A stretch of DNA of 64,000 nt from Posidonia oceanica (GCA_037176725.1 JAZBRS010000057.1:86945501-87009500); one strand, 5' to 3'. Positions 10,701-23,050 are shown, counted from the first letter of the stretch. The notes: a model not told the origin generated them from the sequence alone. Program-made: numbers and translations.

Positions 10701-13625
10701 TTTATTTCAATGCAACCATTCAAACTTTAATCCAGATTTAAAAAAAACGAATTTTGCTACAGTAGCTTCTTCCTCCTTCCTCTCGTCGGCACCAGCACAG
10801 TGGCCGGCGGAGGGGCAGCGGCGGAAGCGGCGGCAGTGCGCGGTAGAGGCGGTCTGGGGGGGTGCTGGTGGCATGGCCGGGTAGCTCGGAGGCTGGCGAA
10901 GGCGGCGCGTGGGTCTGGCGGCGATGGCGCGCGGCGGGATTGGCCGGCGGAGCTGGCAACTCCGACGAGGCCCAGAGGGTGGCACGATGTACGAAAAAAT
11001 CCGCAAAAATAGTCGAAATGACCACATTCACACAAGGAGCACAGTGGTATAGATAGTTACCTGTTACGCTGGCCGGATTGTGCCCCCAACGTCAGTGGGT
11101 TGAGGCTGGCTAGAGGAGGGCGGTGGCGGCGCTTGGAGGGGCCTGGGAGCTGCTGCGGGGTGCCGGCGCGCTCCACACGTGCTAGGGAAGCTCTCGGTGC
11201 GCCTAGAAGCAGGTTTCGCTTGCCGGAGGAGGATTTGGAGTTTTTGGGTGGATTCTGTTGGGGCTAAGGTTGCCGGGGCTGTTTGCGGCTCTCCGGGCCG
11301 AGGGGAGGGTGGCTCCGGGTTGCTGGAACCTCTAGGAGTGTGGTGGAGGAGTTGGATTGGTGTTCTGGTGGCTGTGGAGGGCGGTGTGAAGATTTGAAGA
11401 TTCTGGACAGAAATGGGACCTAAGTGTTTGTAGTGAACTGCGGTGGCTGTGGGGCGTTTCTGGATGAAGTGTCGGTTGGGTTGTGAAGGTGAGAGCTTGG
11501 TGAGTAAGATGGTGGAGTTTCGTGGGTTTCTGGTGGCTGTGGAGGTGGGATTTCAGTGAGGAAGGCCGGTCTGAATTGTTTGGGTGCTGGAAGTTTTGGA
11601 GGAGGATTCTGGGGTGATTTTGAGGTGTTTTTTGGTTCTGGAAGAGGGGAAGGGAAGCTGGTTGTTTGGTGGTTGAAGGTGTGTGAAAAAAAAGGATCTG
11701 TTGTGAAGGCCAAAATCCAGTTTTGATCTCTTCTTTCTCCTCTGATTTCAATGGGTTTGTTGGTCAAAGAAGGGGGTGCTCTGCCACCATTTGATAGGGC
11801 ATGGAGGAGGAGATGGAGGTCGTGGGTCGTAGGGTGAAGGCTGGGAAGTCTTGGTGTCAGGCAAGGTTGAAAAAAAAACATGGGAGGGCTGAAAAAAAAA
11901 AAGAGGTAGGGGGGAGGTGTTGTCTGGTTGTGTAGGAGGAGGAGAAGAAGAGAGGAGGAAGAAGAGAAGGAAAAGGAATTGGGCCGGGCTGAATGCACAG
12001 TGGTAAAGAAAGAAAAAGAAGAGGAAGAAGAGGAATGGGTTGGGCTTTGGTTGTAGAAAATAAAAAAGAAAAGAAAATAAAAAGAAATGGAAAGAAGGAG
12101 AGAAAGGAGAAAAGAAATAAAAAGGAAAAGGAAAAGAGAATGAATTTGGGTTTTGATTTTTAAGTTGGATTTGTTTTAGAATTTTGAAGTAATGGTTTTT
12201 TTGGTTTTTCTTTTTAGTTATTCTTTTAAGTTTGTTAATGGTTTTTTTATATTTTTTCCTTGATTGTTTTAATTGTTTGAATTTTCTCCTTGATTTAAGT
12301 TTGTTAATTGATTTTAAGTTTTCTTTTCCATTTTAAGTTTGTTAATTGTTTTTAAGTTTTTTTAATTTGATTAGGTTTGTTGATTGTTTTTAAGTTTCTA
12401 AATTGATTAAGTCTTTCCCCTTTGATTTTAATTATTAATTGTTTTTAGATTTGTCTTCTTTTTAGTTGCTAATTATTTTCTTAGAGTTTTTTAATTGTTT
12501 TGATTTGTTTCTTTTGATTTTAAGTTTATTAGTTGTTTTAATTTTCTTTTGATGATTTTAAGGTTTTTGATTAAATTTTTAAGTTGTTTTTAAGGATTTT
12601 GAGTGATTTTTCTTATGTTTGCTTCTTTAATTGTTTTTAATGGGTTTTGATTTGTTTTATTTGTTTTTAAGTTTTGAAATTTGTTTCTTAATTGTTTTAA
12701 GTCTTGAAATTTGTTTCTTAATAGTTTAAATTGTTTTTAAGTCTTTTAGTTTGTTTTAATTAGTTTTAACTGTTTTTGGGTTGTTTTGATTCGCTTTTAA
12801 TTAGATTTTCTTTTGAATTATTTTTAGGTGTTTGATTTATTTTTCTGGTTGGAATTTTCTCTTTAGTTGCTTTAAGAAGTGTTAAATGGGGCTGATGATG
12901 AGTTTAGAGAAGAAATGAGAAGAAGTAAGGGGAGAATAAAGAAGAAAGAGAAAAGGATAATCAGGAGAGAGAAAAAGAATAATCAGGAGAGAGAAAAAGA
13001 ATAATCAAGAGAGAGAAAAGGATAATCAGGAGAGATAGGGAGGATAAAGACCTAGATTTGGAGTGGGATTGGGCAAGTGTGTTCCTAGGGTTTAGAGGGA
13101 TGTGATCTAGGGTTTTCTATGATTTTAAATAGGATTTTCTAGGGTTTTTGGAAGGTTTAGGGTTTAGGATTTTGAGAGAGTTTTGGTGTGGGGTTTTCTA
13201 AGGTTTTGAAAGGATCGTTTTTCCTAGGTTTTCTAGGGTTTTTGGGTGGTTTTCTAGGTTGAAGAAATGTAGGTTTTCCTAGAGTTTTTGTGTCGTTTTC
13301 TAGGTTAAAGAACTGTAGGTTTTCCTAGAGTTTTTGGATAGTTTTCTAGGTTGAAGAAGTGTTGATTTTCCTAGGGTTTTTGTGTAGTTTTCTAGGTTAA
13401 AGAAATGTAGGTTTTCCTAGAGTTTTTGGAGTGGTTTTCTAGGTTGAAGAAGTGTTGATTTTCCTAGAGTTTTTGTGTAGTTTTAGGCTAATGTTTTGAG
13501 AGGGTTTTGAAGTGGTTTTCGGGAGGGAAAATGGGTGTGATTTTGGGTTTGGTTTAGGTGTTGGTTTGGAAGCCACCAGAGAAAGAGATCCACCAATTCA
13601 GCCTTGTCAGAATGGAGTGTCAACA
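7714..13625 (-). repeat. 3' LTR of element A (5,912 bp)
   Basis: On the plus strand it opens TGTAGTAATCCCGG and closes GTGTCAACA. It is the partner of 28015-34056. Landmarks from the left: a 30-bp minisatellite (8430-8630), 'tgcaa' A-rich DNA (9400-10720), a GC-rich CGG block (10780-11350), T-rich 'ttaagtttgtt' DNA (12150-12860), (A)GAGAGA-AATAAT repeats (12900-13040) and 50-60-bp repeats of 'ttttcctagagtttttg' (13200-13480). It is non-coding; ORFs at 8258-8793, 10707-11035 and 11332-11998 are composition artefacts repeated in the other LTR. Confidence 0.93.
8429..8640. repeat. 30-bp minisatellite in left LTR of A (about 6 units)
   Basis: Units of the type 'cggtgcaagaaacaaagcag' plus 'gcacgcaaaa' follow head to tail, then degrade into 'gcgaaaacag' units up to 8790. 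The period divisible by three gives long repetitive ORFs on both strands. There are no unique spacers, so it is not a CRISPR array. Confidence 0.85.
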
Positions 13626-13638
13626 GATGCCCCTCCCT
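13626..13638 (-). other. Polypurine tract of A
   Basis: The minus strand reads AGGGAGGGGCATC directly before the 3' LTR. It primes plus-strand DNA synthesis. Element B has nearly the same tract (AAGGAGGGGCAATC). Confidence 0.85.
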
Positions 13639-14036
13639 GAGCGAGGTCAAGGGGACTAAGGCCGTTGCTCAGGGTTGACAAGACGTCCCATTTGACCGGA
13701 GAGCCAAATGCTTTTGGCGTGAGCCACTTATTCGGCGGATGCACCGAAGATCGTGACCCAATGCCGAAATGCTAGATGCGGATGCAGATGCAATGTATGC
13801 AATGTATGTGATGTATACTAATGCGATGCATTGTTGATGATGCAATGCAATTAGTCTAGCATGCGATGTTTTTGAAAATGAAGTGCAGAATTGTTGCAGA
13901 AGGACGCCAAGAGAAAATACGATGCAACGCGAAAGTTTGGCAGCTAGTCCAAAACTTGCGCAACAGAGAGGGGAAAAAAGGAGCAGCCGGTCCCCGCCTG
14001 AGGGAACAAGCAAGTAAGGCGGCTGGAGCCACGCAG

Positions 14037-14160
14037 AAAAGGGGCAACCAAAAAACAAAAGAGGTGCGAAGGGAGAGGGGGACCCTCTCCTGCCGCGGAA
14101 AAGGGGCAACCAAAAAACAAAAGAGGTGCGAAGGGAGAGGGGGACCCTCTCCTGCCGCGG
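14037..14160. repeat. Perfect 62-bp tandem duplication
   Basis: Two identical copies lie at 14037-14098 and 14099-14160, inside the 3' untranslated part of A. Each holds a short dyad (AGAGGGGGACCCTCT). Identity between the copies implies a recent duplication. Confidence 0.9.
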
Positions 14161-14209
14161 AGGGATGCGGGACTTCGTCTTCCTGGAACAAAGTCGCGCG
14201 CGAAGGAAG

Positions 14210-15053
14210 TGATAAGTTATCGGACTTGTCGACCGGAGAGGATGAGTTTCGGATCATTAGCCAAGAGTGATAGTTTACGGTCCTATCAACCGGAAGCGAT
14301 AGTTTACGGTCCTATCAACCGGAAGCTCAATCATGAGTGATAGTTACTGGATATCAGTTGGAAAACGCAAACGCCCGTGATAGTTTTGGATATCAGCCAA
14401 AGAGCGATAGTTTACGGTCCTATCAACCGGAAGCGATAGTTTACGGTCCTATCAACCGGAAAGGGCGTTTGCGAGTGATAGTTACTGGATATCAGCTGTA
14501 AAACACAACTACAGGTGATAGTTTTGGATATCAGCCAAAGAGAGATGAGTTTTGGATCATCAGCCAGAGAATGATAGTTTACGGTCCTATCAACCGGAAG
14601 CGATAGTTTACGGTCCTATCAACTGGAAGCGATAGTTTACGGTCCTATCAACCGGAAGCTGCAGTTGTGAGTGATAGTTACTGGGTATCAGCCGAAAGAG
14701 TGATGAGTTTCGGATCATCAGCCGAGAGAGTGATGAGTTTCGGATCATCAGCCGAAGAGGAAAGAATTGATAAGATGTTGGACTTATCAGCCAGGAAGTG
14801 ATGATTAACGGTCATCAACCGAAAGTGATAGTTTACGGTCCTATCAACCGGAAGCGATAGTTTACGGTCCTATCAACCAGAAAGAGTGATGTTTAACGGC
14901 CATCGGCCGGAAGGGTGATGCTTAACGGCCATCCGCCGGAAAGGTGATGTTTAACGGCCATCCGCCGGAAAGGGTGATGCTTAATGGCCATCCGCTGGAA
15001 AGGGTGATTGATTGATAAGATGACGGACTTATCAGCCAGGAAGATTGGAGCCC
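14210..15053. repeat. Array of 26 hairpin modules in the 3' UTR of A
   Basis: By my count 26 modules of about 27-42 bp follow one another; the commonest is 29 bp and starts GATAGTTTACGGTCCTATC. Each starts GAT and contains a matching ATC about 14-20 bp on, usually followed by A-N-CCGGAA. The arms differ between modules but stay complementary: GATAG/CTATC, GATGA/TCATC, GATAAG/CTTATC, GATG/CATC, GATA/TATC. Tat 3' regions are known to be hypervariable and rich in tandem repeats; the paired changes are the odd part. Single similar modules recur in D (60432, 61921). Confidence 0.85.
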
Positions 15054-15736
15054 GTGACATCTAGGCATATCAACAGGGGAACAACAGGATGTGATACCAC
15101 AGGACATCTAAAAAGATGCCCCTGATATCAGGATGATACCAGAGGACAACCGAAGCACCCCTGGCATCGAAAAACGAAGGATAGACAAAACTAACGTGTT
15201 TGTCAAACGAGTAGTTTGGGGTACCAGCCCGCAGAGACTCAGCTGAGGATGCTTGGTAGCTTGGCTTGACGGCATGGGTCTGCAGAGATTCTGGCGCCTA
15301 GATTGATTGTTGAGGACTTTCCTGCATTGTTTGGCAGCAAGTCTGGCCAGGGGCCTCAAGATATGATTGGCAATGATTATGAAATGCATTAAGCAGTCTT
15401 GAAGTGCAAGCAGACAACACAAAACACTTTTGCATTGATAGAACTGTTGATTACACACCTGTGGCAGGCCAAAAGATACAGCATAACTTGAAAGGAAACT
15501 AAACTAACAGTTGCATAAGTGCCCTAGCCGGTTCAGGCCTTCTTTGACTGCCTGGAGTCAGGGAACAGGGGGCCACTTGGTGGGATTTCATTGATGGGCC
15601 AGAGCTCTTGGACCTCGGTCACGTACTCAAGGGTACATCCTATGCCTCTCGCAGCTGCGATGTCTGTTGATCGCACTCCATGCTGCATCAGATTGGCCAG
15701 CTCCTTTGTTGGGGCAGTTGTACTGAGGGGATATGT
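15054..15736 (-). other. 3' UTR of A between the hairpin array and the PMD-like ORF
   Basis: I find no gene. The segment 15100-15240 ('gatgcccctgatatcagg' through 'ggtaccagcccgca') is homologous to 60350-60480 at the 3' end of D, showing that the two elements share a 3' end organisation. The GATGCCCCTGATATC at 15114 resembles a second, relict polypurine tract on the minus strand. Confidence 0.6.
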
Positions 15737-16738
15737 CTAAAGAAGCTTAGGTGCTGTGCTGTCAACAAAGGCGCCCTGTCGGAAGCCAAACTGGCGCATG
15801 ACCCTGATAGGGTGGTATTCCACATCCGCAGTGAATCCTGGTAGCACAATCAGCTGCATGTCGCGTGTGCTGAAGAAGATAATGAATGGTTCGGCCACAA
15901 AGGGGATGATACGCCAGGTTACTGCGTCATCCGTCAGCTCTGATAGCTTCTCGTATTCTTCCTTGACGCTCTTGACTATCTTGGCATGGCTGCTGTTGCA
16001 GTAGGCTTCAAAAGCATGCACCTGGGGGCGCAAAAGGTCCATCTCTAAGTGTGCAGCTAGCCAGACCTGTATAAGTGCTCCGCAGCCATGGAAGTGGCGG
16101 CAGCGATGTGAGATGCAGTCCAGCCTGCGATATGTTTCTGTTAGAACAACCGGTGCCAGGTCTATCTGCCGGGTCACCACAGCAAGTGCTATTTCTGCAA
16201 TCTCGATGGCCACTGTCAGTCGACCATGAGTAAAGACCAGCTCGCCCAGGAAACGGGTGACAAATCCTCGGAGCCACAGCTCGTCTCCGAGTTCAGCGCG
16301 CTTTTCCACAGTATCATCAAAGTACACTAGGCGAAGCAGGGGCGTGGGCCTGCTGGTACAGATCAGTCTTTGCTGGCAACTTCGAGTAGAGAGCCCAGTC
16401 AGCTGGCTCAGGACTGCAATGTATCCATCACGCCTCATGAAGACAGGCGGTCCCATAATCTTGGAGAAGCCGCAGATCCGGTGCACTTCTTCCAGTGTGG
16501 GTGTCAGTTCAGTTCTGCCAAAGCGGAAGACATGGTGCGCCGGTCTCCAGAACCTTGCAGTGCTGCACAGAAGATGGCAGCTCACTTCTACATCAGCGGC
16601 CTTTAGCAATTTGGTTGGAATGCCCCATAAGCGCAGCTTTTCGCAGTCATCTTTGGTAAGCTTGCCGATCCACTCTCGCAGGGTCTCAGAGCAGTGTGCC
16701 GGGGTCACTAGAGTAGGGAAACCCATTGCGCAGACCAC
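15737..16738 (-). CDS. Plant mobile domain (PMD/DUF7745-like) ORF, sense, element A
   Basis: It lies in the same orientation as pol, between integrase and the 3' LTR. The frame is open from a TAA at 16781; the first ATG is 16724-16726, and the listed start is a GTG, so the true start is unsure. Recognition rests on the core FWRPAHHVFRFGRTELTPTL followed by EEVHRICGF, the PMD signature (an aromatic/His-rich strand, then a TLEEV helix). Such proteins occur as host genes and inside Tat and MULE elements; host members (MAIL1/MAIN) act in silencing. No intron is visible in about 330 codons. It is the longest unbroken ORF of A while gag and pol are riddled with stops, which may hint at selection or chance. 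Its role in the element is unknown. Confidence 0.65.
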   Translation of the reverse strand: MVCAMGFPTLVTPAHCSETLREWIGKLTKDDCEKLRLWGIPTKLLKAADVEVSCHLLCSTARFWRPAHHVFRFGRTELTPTLEEVHRICGFSKIMGPPVFMRRDGYIAVLSQLTGLSTRSCQQRLICTSRPTPLLRLVYFDDTVEKRAELGDELWLRGFVTRFLGELVFTHGRLTVAIEIAEIALAVVTRQIDLAPVVLTETYRRLDCISHRCRHFHGCGALIQVWLAAHLEMDLLRPQVHAFEAYCNSSHAKIVKSVKEEYEKLSELTDDAVTWRIIPFVAEPFIIFFSTRDMQLIVLPGFTADVEYHPIRVMRQFGFRQGAFVDSTAPKLL

Positions 16739-16784
16739 AGAATGTAGGCAGATAGCTGCTGTAGAATCTTTAGGTACCTGTTAC

Positions 16785-18103
16785 CAAAACTGTAGATCAT
16801 CAGATTTCATACAGGCACATAATCATTGACTGAAAGCAGATTCTGAAGCTGGTAAAGCAGTTCAACATTTTTAGCAGTAAACATTCGGAACATAGCAATT
16901 AAGCACATATAAGTAGAGGGGATTCTGTTGGCGTGGGGTGGGGACTGGCAGGAGTTCTGGACCAATGCAACTCGATGATGCCAATGCGTGCTGAGTAGGA
17001 GTACTGTCTCGGTGCTGGAGCAAGTCTTGCAAGGCAAAATGATTAGAGGGAGAGGAGACGATTGGAAATGCAGATGTATGCATGATTCATGATTGGTGTG
17101 GTTTGCCCTAAGCATACGGAGTGCTTTGGTGCCTGCTGTATAGGAAGGTAGCGGTCCCTGACTCACCGGACTCTACTCAGACTCCTAACTTGTTGGTGGC
17201 ACTCTTGGAAATGGTGTTGGTGATGTTTGATGGTGGTGTAGAGAGGACAGGCTACATGCCAAACTCTTAAAGACTTTCACCTACTCTTTTCCCTTTTCTT
17301 GTCTCTTTCGCTTCCATATAGGGGTGCAGAGCCCTCCCCATCCCTGTCTTGGAGACAAGGAGGACCTGGCTTGACTTTTGACTCTTCTCTGGGGTAGGTG
17401 AAAGGTGTGGGATTACTCTGCTCACCTTCATTTTTGGAGTTGACTTTTCCTTTTTCCTTTTTCCTTTCTATCATTCTCTTTTTTTCTTTTCTATCATTTT
17501 TGTTTCTTTTTGTTGTTTCTTTTTTCCTTCTTCTTTTCTTCTTTCCCCCTTTTTTTTTCAGGCTTGCAGGTCTCTGCTATCCCTACCCTAGAGGAAATGG
17601 GTGCCTGGCTTCTAAGACATGGGGGATAGGATCTTCGGGTGTGAACTTTGGCTTTCCCTTTCTTTCTTTTCTTGTGCATTTAGGCCTAGACATGTGTTTT
17701 CTTTTAGCTAATGCCTAGCATTTTTCTAGGAGTGTAAGTCCTTAGGTGTTTGGGCATTTTGCCCACTTACCGAGCGGTGGCTCCCTCACTAGCTAAGACA
17801 TCTAAGAAGTGTTAGGTGAGGTCGGGAGACTCCTTCCATAGCAGGCAAGTACCTCTGGTTTTCATCACTGGGCAATATGCAATGCATGATTTGAGAGGAT
17901 GACGATGATGATTATAAAAGGGATAAAGGACGGAACGTACGGGAATGTAGTGATAAAAATGCAGAAGATAGGGCAATGCGATGTATGAAGATGTACAGGG
18001 GTAACGATGGGGGAGATAGGACGAAAAGAGGGACGAAAGCGTGCAAGGGGTGGGAGTATAAGAGGTGGGATGAAGAAGAATGATCTACAATGGTTGCTCC
18101 GGG
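16785..18103 (-). other. Non-coding stretch between integrase and the PMD-like ORF of A
   Basis: No gene is recognised. The segment 17400-17700 is T-rich on the plus strand (CTTTTT runs), and 17870-18060 is purine-rich. Element B has a similar T-rich spacer at 45000-45130 in the corresponding place. Confidence 0.5.
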
Positions 18104-20775
18104 CTACTGATAGTACTTCTTGAGGTAGCACAAGTTGACCGGCTCGGACTACTCGACCTGGTACATGTCCTCAAGAGTTACAGTGCCGCCCGAGAAGACC
18201 TGCTTGACCACAAAGGGGCCATGCTAGTTAGGTCGGAATTTGCCTGGACCGTCAGGTAAATGAATGGCACACAGAACGAGATCTCCTAGCTGGAAGCTTC
18301 TGGGTTGGACTTTCTTCAAGAATGCTCTAGCCATCTGCTTCTGGTAACAGTGAACATTGTGCATAACTTGTAGTCTGTGTTCATCAATCAGATTCAGTTG
18401 GACGCAGCGGTCTTCGACCCATTCTGCCTCTTCCAACTCAGCTTCTCGTAGGATCCGTAGTGAGGGGATCTCTACTTCGACAGGCAACACCGCTTCCATG
18501 CCATACACCAGAGAGTACGGGGTGGCTCCCGTCGAGGTCCGGATTGATGTCCTGTACGCCTAGAGTGCGTACGGGAGCTTGTCATGCCAATCCTTATGGG
18601 TTTCTGCCATCTTCTTCATGATTTTGACAATGTTTTTGTTAGCAGACTCCACTGCTCCGTTCATCTGCGGCCGATGAGGCGTGGACCTATGATGCTTGAT
18701 CTTGAGACTCTACAGGTACTCCTCGGTCCTCTTGGCAATGAAGTTCGTGCCGTTATCAGAGATGATAGAGTGCGGGACCCCATATCGGGCAACGATATTG
18801 TTCCTGATAAACTTTTCTGTTGCCACAGCGGTGACTGTCTTATAAGAGATTGCTTCCACCCACTTAGTAAATTAGTCAATCGCCACCAGGATGTAGCGAT
18901 GACCATTCGAAGCAGCAGGGTGTATTGTGCCAATGACATCGATCCCCCAAGTGGAGAAAGGCCATGGCAAAGACATGTTATGCAGCTGTTGTGGGGGAGC
19001 CTTGATAAAGTTACCATGGATCTAGCAGTTGTGGCATTTACGCACAAACCGGCAGCAGTCCGCTTCCATGGTCTGCCAGAAATAGCCTTGAAGCATGATC
19101 TTCTTGGCTAGGAGGACGTCGTTCATGTGCGGGCCACAGGTCCCTGCATGCACTTGAAGCATTAGCGTGTCAGCCTCCAACTCGTTTAGGCAGCGTAATA
19201 GCATCTGATTATATGATCTTCTATATAGCTGCCCTGCCCCTAACACATACTTCGACTCCAGACGCGCCAAAGTTCTCTTATCTGCTGCTGTGGTGCCAGG
19301 TGGAAGGCTGCCGGACTCCAGGAAAGCCTTAATGTCATGATACCATGGCCGCTCTTCTGCTGGATCTGCCTCCTCTATGTTCATGCAATGCGCAGGTTGC
19401 TTTATGCAGGTAACTGATACATCTACTGCACTGTCTTCAGGTATACTGAGCCAGGATGCCAGAGTTGCTAGTGCATTTGCATACGCGTTCTTTTCTCTGT
19501 TCATATATGTGAAGTAGATGCTCCCAAATTCTTCCATCAGCTTCAGCAGGTACTCGTGATATGGCACAAGTTTTGGATTTTTTGTCTTCCAGTCGCCATT
19601 CACTCACCAACATGGCATCGCCGTGCACATGCAGCTTCTGCGCCTTATGCTTGAGGGCGACTTTCAATCCCAGGATGCATGCTTCATATTCCGCTTCATT
19701 GTTTGTGCATGTGAAAGTCAGCTTCCTCGCAAAAGGAATCATCTGTCCTTGGGGCGTGGTCAGCATTGCGCCTACGCCTCGACCCTTTTTGTTGATAGCG
19801 CCATCAAAGTAGAGTTGCCATTCCTCTTGGTCCTCAGGATCTTTCTCCTCAGAGTCCTCTATCGCAAAGAGAATGTCCTCATCAGGGAACTGCGTCTGGA
19901 GAGGCTGGTATTCAGGTAGAGGAAAATCAGCAAGGTGATCTGCCATGGCCTGGCTCTTCATGGATTTCTGTGTGACGAAGGTGATGTCGTATTGAGATAA
20001 CAACACCTGCCACTTGACACATCTGCCCATCATGGCCGGCTTCCGAAAGAGGAACTTGATAGGATCATGCCGGCACAAGAGCTGAACTAGGTATGACATC
20101 ATATAATGCCTTAGTTTCTGTGCAGCCCAGACAAGGGATAAGCAGGTCTTCTCTATTGTGCTGTACCTGGCCTCGCATTCATTAAACTTCTTGCTCAGGT
20201 AATAAATGGCGCGCTCCTTCCTACCAGATTCGTCATGTTGGCCCAAGATGGCGCCCATGGAATGCTACGTGGTAGAAAGGTAGAGAAGCAAAGGTCTCCC
20301 TGGTGTAGGGGGAACCAGGACAGGAGGCTTGATCAGGAGCTACTTGATTTTATTAAATGCAGCCTGGCACTCCTCGCTCCAGTCGATTTGTGCATTCTTC
20401 TTCAGGAGCTTGAATATGGGTTCACAGATGGGCGTAAGCTGTGCAATGAAGCGACTGATGTACTATAAATGCCCAAGTAGGCCTCGGACCTCCTTTTCAG
20501 TCCTAGGGGGTGGCATATCCACGATGGCTTTTGCTTTCATCGGGTCCACTTCAATCCTCCTCTGGCTAACAATGTAGCCTAGGAGTTTGCCAGATGATAC
20601 CCCAAATACGCATTTACTGGGGTTAAGCTGCAGTTTGTACTTTCTCAGACGGTTAAAGAGCTTCTTCAAATAGGCAAGATGATCTTCAGGCTTTTTGGTT
20701 TTGGCAATCATATCATCTACATAAACCTCCACTTCTTGGTGCATGAGGTCATGGAAAAGTGTAGTCATGGCCCTC
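18104..20775 (-). pseudogene. pol 3' half of A: RT end, RNase H, second RNase H, integrase
   Basis: In order: RT palm with YVDDMIAKTK (20463-20768) and the connection region; a Ty3-type RNase H (ending in KSMKSQAMADHLADFPLPEY near 19950); a second, archaeal-type RNase H (19600-19840, QLYFDGAINKKGRG and NEAEYEACILGL); and integrase with its HHCC finger (HAGTCGPH ... CRFVRKCHNC, 19020-19150). The integrase core acidic residues are in GIDVIG, SDNGTNF and GAVESANK. The chain ends LKKYYQ at TAG 18104-18106. Breaks: stops near 20775, 20463, 20340, 20260, 19022, 18875, 18710, 18560 and 18224, and a frameshift near 19600 inside the second RNase H. Confidence 0.85.
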
Positions 20776-23050
20776 TAATAGGTTGCACCAGCATACTTCA
20801 GCCCAAACGGCATAACTTGATAGCAGAAGACTCCCCAAGGGGTGATGAATGAAGTCTTTTCCATGTCTTCTTCTGCTATTTTGATCTGATTATAGCCAGA
20901 GAAGCCGTCCATAAAGGATAGTATCTTGTGGCCTGCAATGTTGTCGACTAGGACGTCAATATGAGACAATGGGAAATCATCCTTGGGACTCGCCTTGTTC
21001 GGGTCCCTGTAGTCGATACATATCTGGACTCGGCCATCCTTCTTGGGCACCGGCACAATGTTCGCAAGCCATTCAGGGTAAAGAACGACCTTCAGAAAGT
21101 TGACTCTGAGCTGCTTCATTATCTCTTCTTTGATCATGAGCAGCCACTGTGGCCGCCATCTTCTTAGCTTCTGCTTTACTAGCTTGGCATCTGGATCCAA
21201 GGGCAGGTTATGGACTACTATTTCGACATCGAGGCCAATCATGTCTTCATAGCTCCAGGCGAAGACATCTACATACTCTTTCAGAAATGCAATGAACTCT
21301 GTTCTGGCCTGGGGCGATAATAGGGCACTGATGCGAACTTCTCTGGCTTCCTCGACTGTGTCGATGTTAACAACCTCTGTCTCCTCTTCGACATGAAGGT
21401 TGGGGCCTTCTGGATCGTCGTCATAGGGCCGGAACTCGGGCGATGGTCTATCATCCTCATCCTCGCCTGCATCATCTTCTTCTCCGTATGCAACAAGTTC
21501 CGAGAGGATCTCCTTTTCAAAGGTGGGATTTGTGATGTCAAAGGAGTGTAGATGTTCTACTTCTTGGCCCTGGTGACACTTCAGGATGGTCATGCTTACT
21601 CGAGTGTTCTTGTATCCTCGGTGCGCGACCTCTGTCCTGGCAACTTCCTCCGCCTGCTCTACCGCTGACGGCACTGCTGCTAACTCTGTTTCTGACACTG
21701 CCACTGACTCTGGCACTGCTGGCTCTACTGATTCAGCTGATTCTGTTACTGCCTGTACTGCTGATGCTTCCCCCTCCATGCTCCTTGTTGCGGAGGATAT
21801 GTCAGATTGGTGGCCAATCGGGGTATTATTGGAGTGGGGCATGTGCTGCACCAACCACTTAGACCCGCCTTGTGGCTGCAAAGTGATCAGTTCATCCGGT
21901 CTGGTGGAGGCTACTACTGCCGAGTCTTCTTCAACGACCATGATAGAGGCATGGTCCTTCTGCAAGGAGGAGTCTGTAGCCACGGCTTTCCCCTTCTTCA
22001 TGGCCACCTGATATGCTGCCAGGTCCTCTGTTAGCGACGTGAGCTGTTCCTGATACAGCAGCTCTAAGTCTCCCATCCACGCATCGACCTGGGCCTCGGC
22101 TGCCGCTCCTTCCTCATTCGAGGGTGAGTCGACGTAGTAAGCGCCGGGGGCCTTTGGCTCTAGCCCGGCTGCTAGATGTACCATGGTTCTGAGTGCTTGC
22201 TTTGGCTGGCTTGCAGGCGTGGCAGATTGCGGCTGCCTGATCATCAGTGATCCAAACAGATTGGTTAGCAGCACCGCTGATGGGTGTGCTGCCAAAGTCA
22301 CTGCCGCAGTTGGAGGGAAGGCGAAGCTGTTCTTCTGGGAGACCAATGGCTGGGAGGTTATGCTGCTCGACAGGGCCTCTGGTTCTGGTTGTGATGGTGA
22401 CTGCATGGCCTCTGACGCCATGGGGGCCTACCACGAGAGTTGATCTTTTGAGGCAGGAGGATGTGTGGCTGACTGAGCCAGCGGCGTCGCTTGTGACGTG
22501 GCTGGTGAAATGGGCTGAGTCGCGTTGTTGGCTGAACTCAGCGATTGACCCGCCAGAGAGGGTGACAGTGGTACTGATGCGACTGCGGCCGCGGGCAAAC
22601 TGGCTAACTGTGCCTGAGCTGGTGTCTTTGACTTCAGAGCTGTTTGTGCTGGCATCGGTGATGCTGATAAGACTATAGGAAGATCAGAGACTGTCAAATC
22701 TGCTGCTTTATGATCTGTGGAGGGAAGAGCCAGACAAACTGACCGAGATGCTGCCGAGCCAAGTTGAATCTCGCTGCAAGTCCGGGCTGTCCCTACTGTG
22801 CCAAACTGCTCCTCATCCGAGTAGTAGTCCTCAATGCAGACCCAGTCTTCTCCCGGCAACGGAGGGCTTTGGCATGACTCCAACTGCAGTTTGGCCTGAA
22901 CTCCGCTCGAACCTAGGATACCTGCACTTGTGAAGTTAGCTAGGTCCTGGGGAATGCTCATCCTTTGATTCTTCGACTGTGGGCGCTTACTTTCATCAGC
23001 CTGCGGGTCGTATCCAAGACCCTCGTTGTCTCTTCGCTCTTCTGCCACGA
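20775..23050 (-). pseudogene. pol 5' part of A: linker and reverse transcriptase fingers/palm
   Basis: A long open stretch (548 codons, 22421-20775) begins with a low-complexity Ala/Gln/Pro/acidic linker and runs into RT. The canonical blocks are visible: VKQKLRRWRPQWLLMIKEEI, the NIVPVPKKDGRVQICIDYRD block, LSFMDGFSGYNQIKIAEED, and TSFITPWGVFCYQVMPFGLK. The catalytic first Asp is in CIDYRD's neighbour block FMDGFSG; YVDD follows downstream. The frame is shared with 23048-22428 and, after a TAG at 20775, with 20768-20258. The linker upstream also covers an acidic stretch (EEDDAGEDEDDRPSPEFRPY). Confidence 0.85.

Noticed and set aside
11332..11998. Pro/Thr/Ser-rich minus-strand ORFs, repeated at 31671-32376
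   Set aside because: Present in both LTRs of A with frame-changing differences and simple composition; no known domain.
20961..22678. Plus-strand ORFs of 68-143 codons opposite the pol region of A, and similar ones at 46515-49301
   Set aside because: Shadows of the minus-strand pol genes, with no domain of their own.
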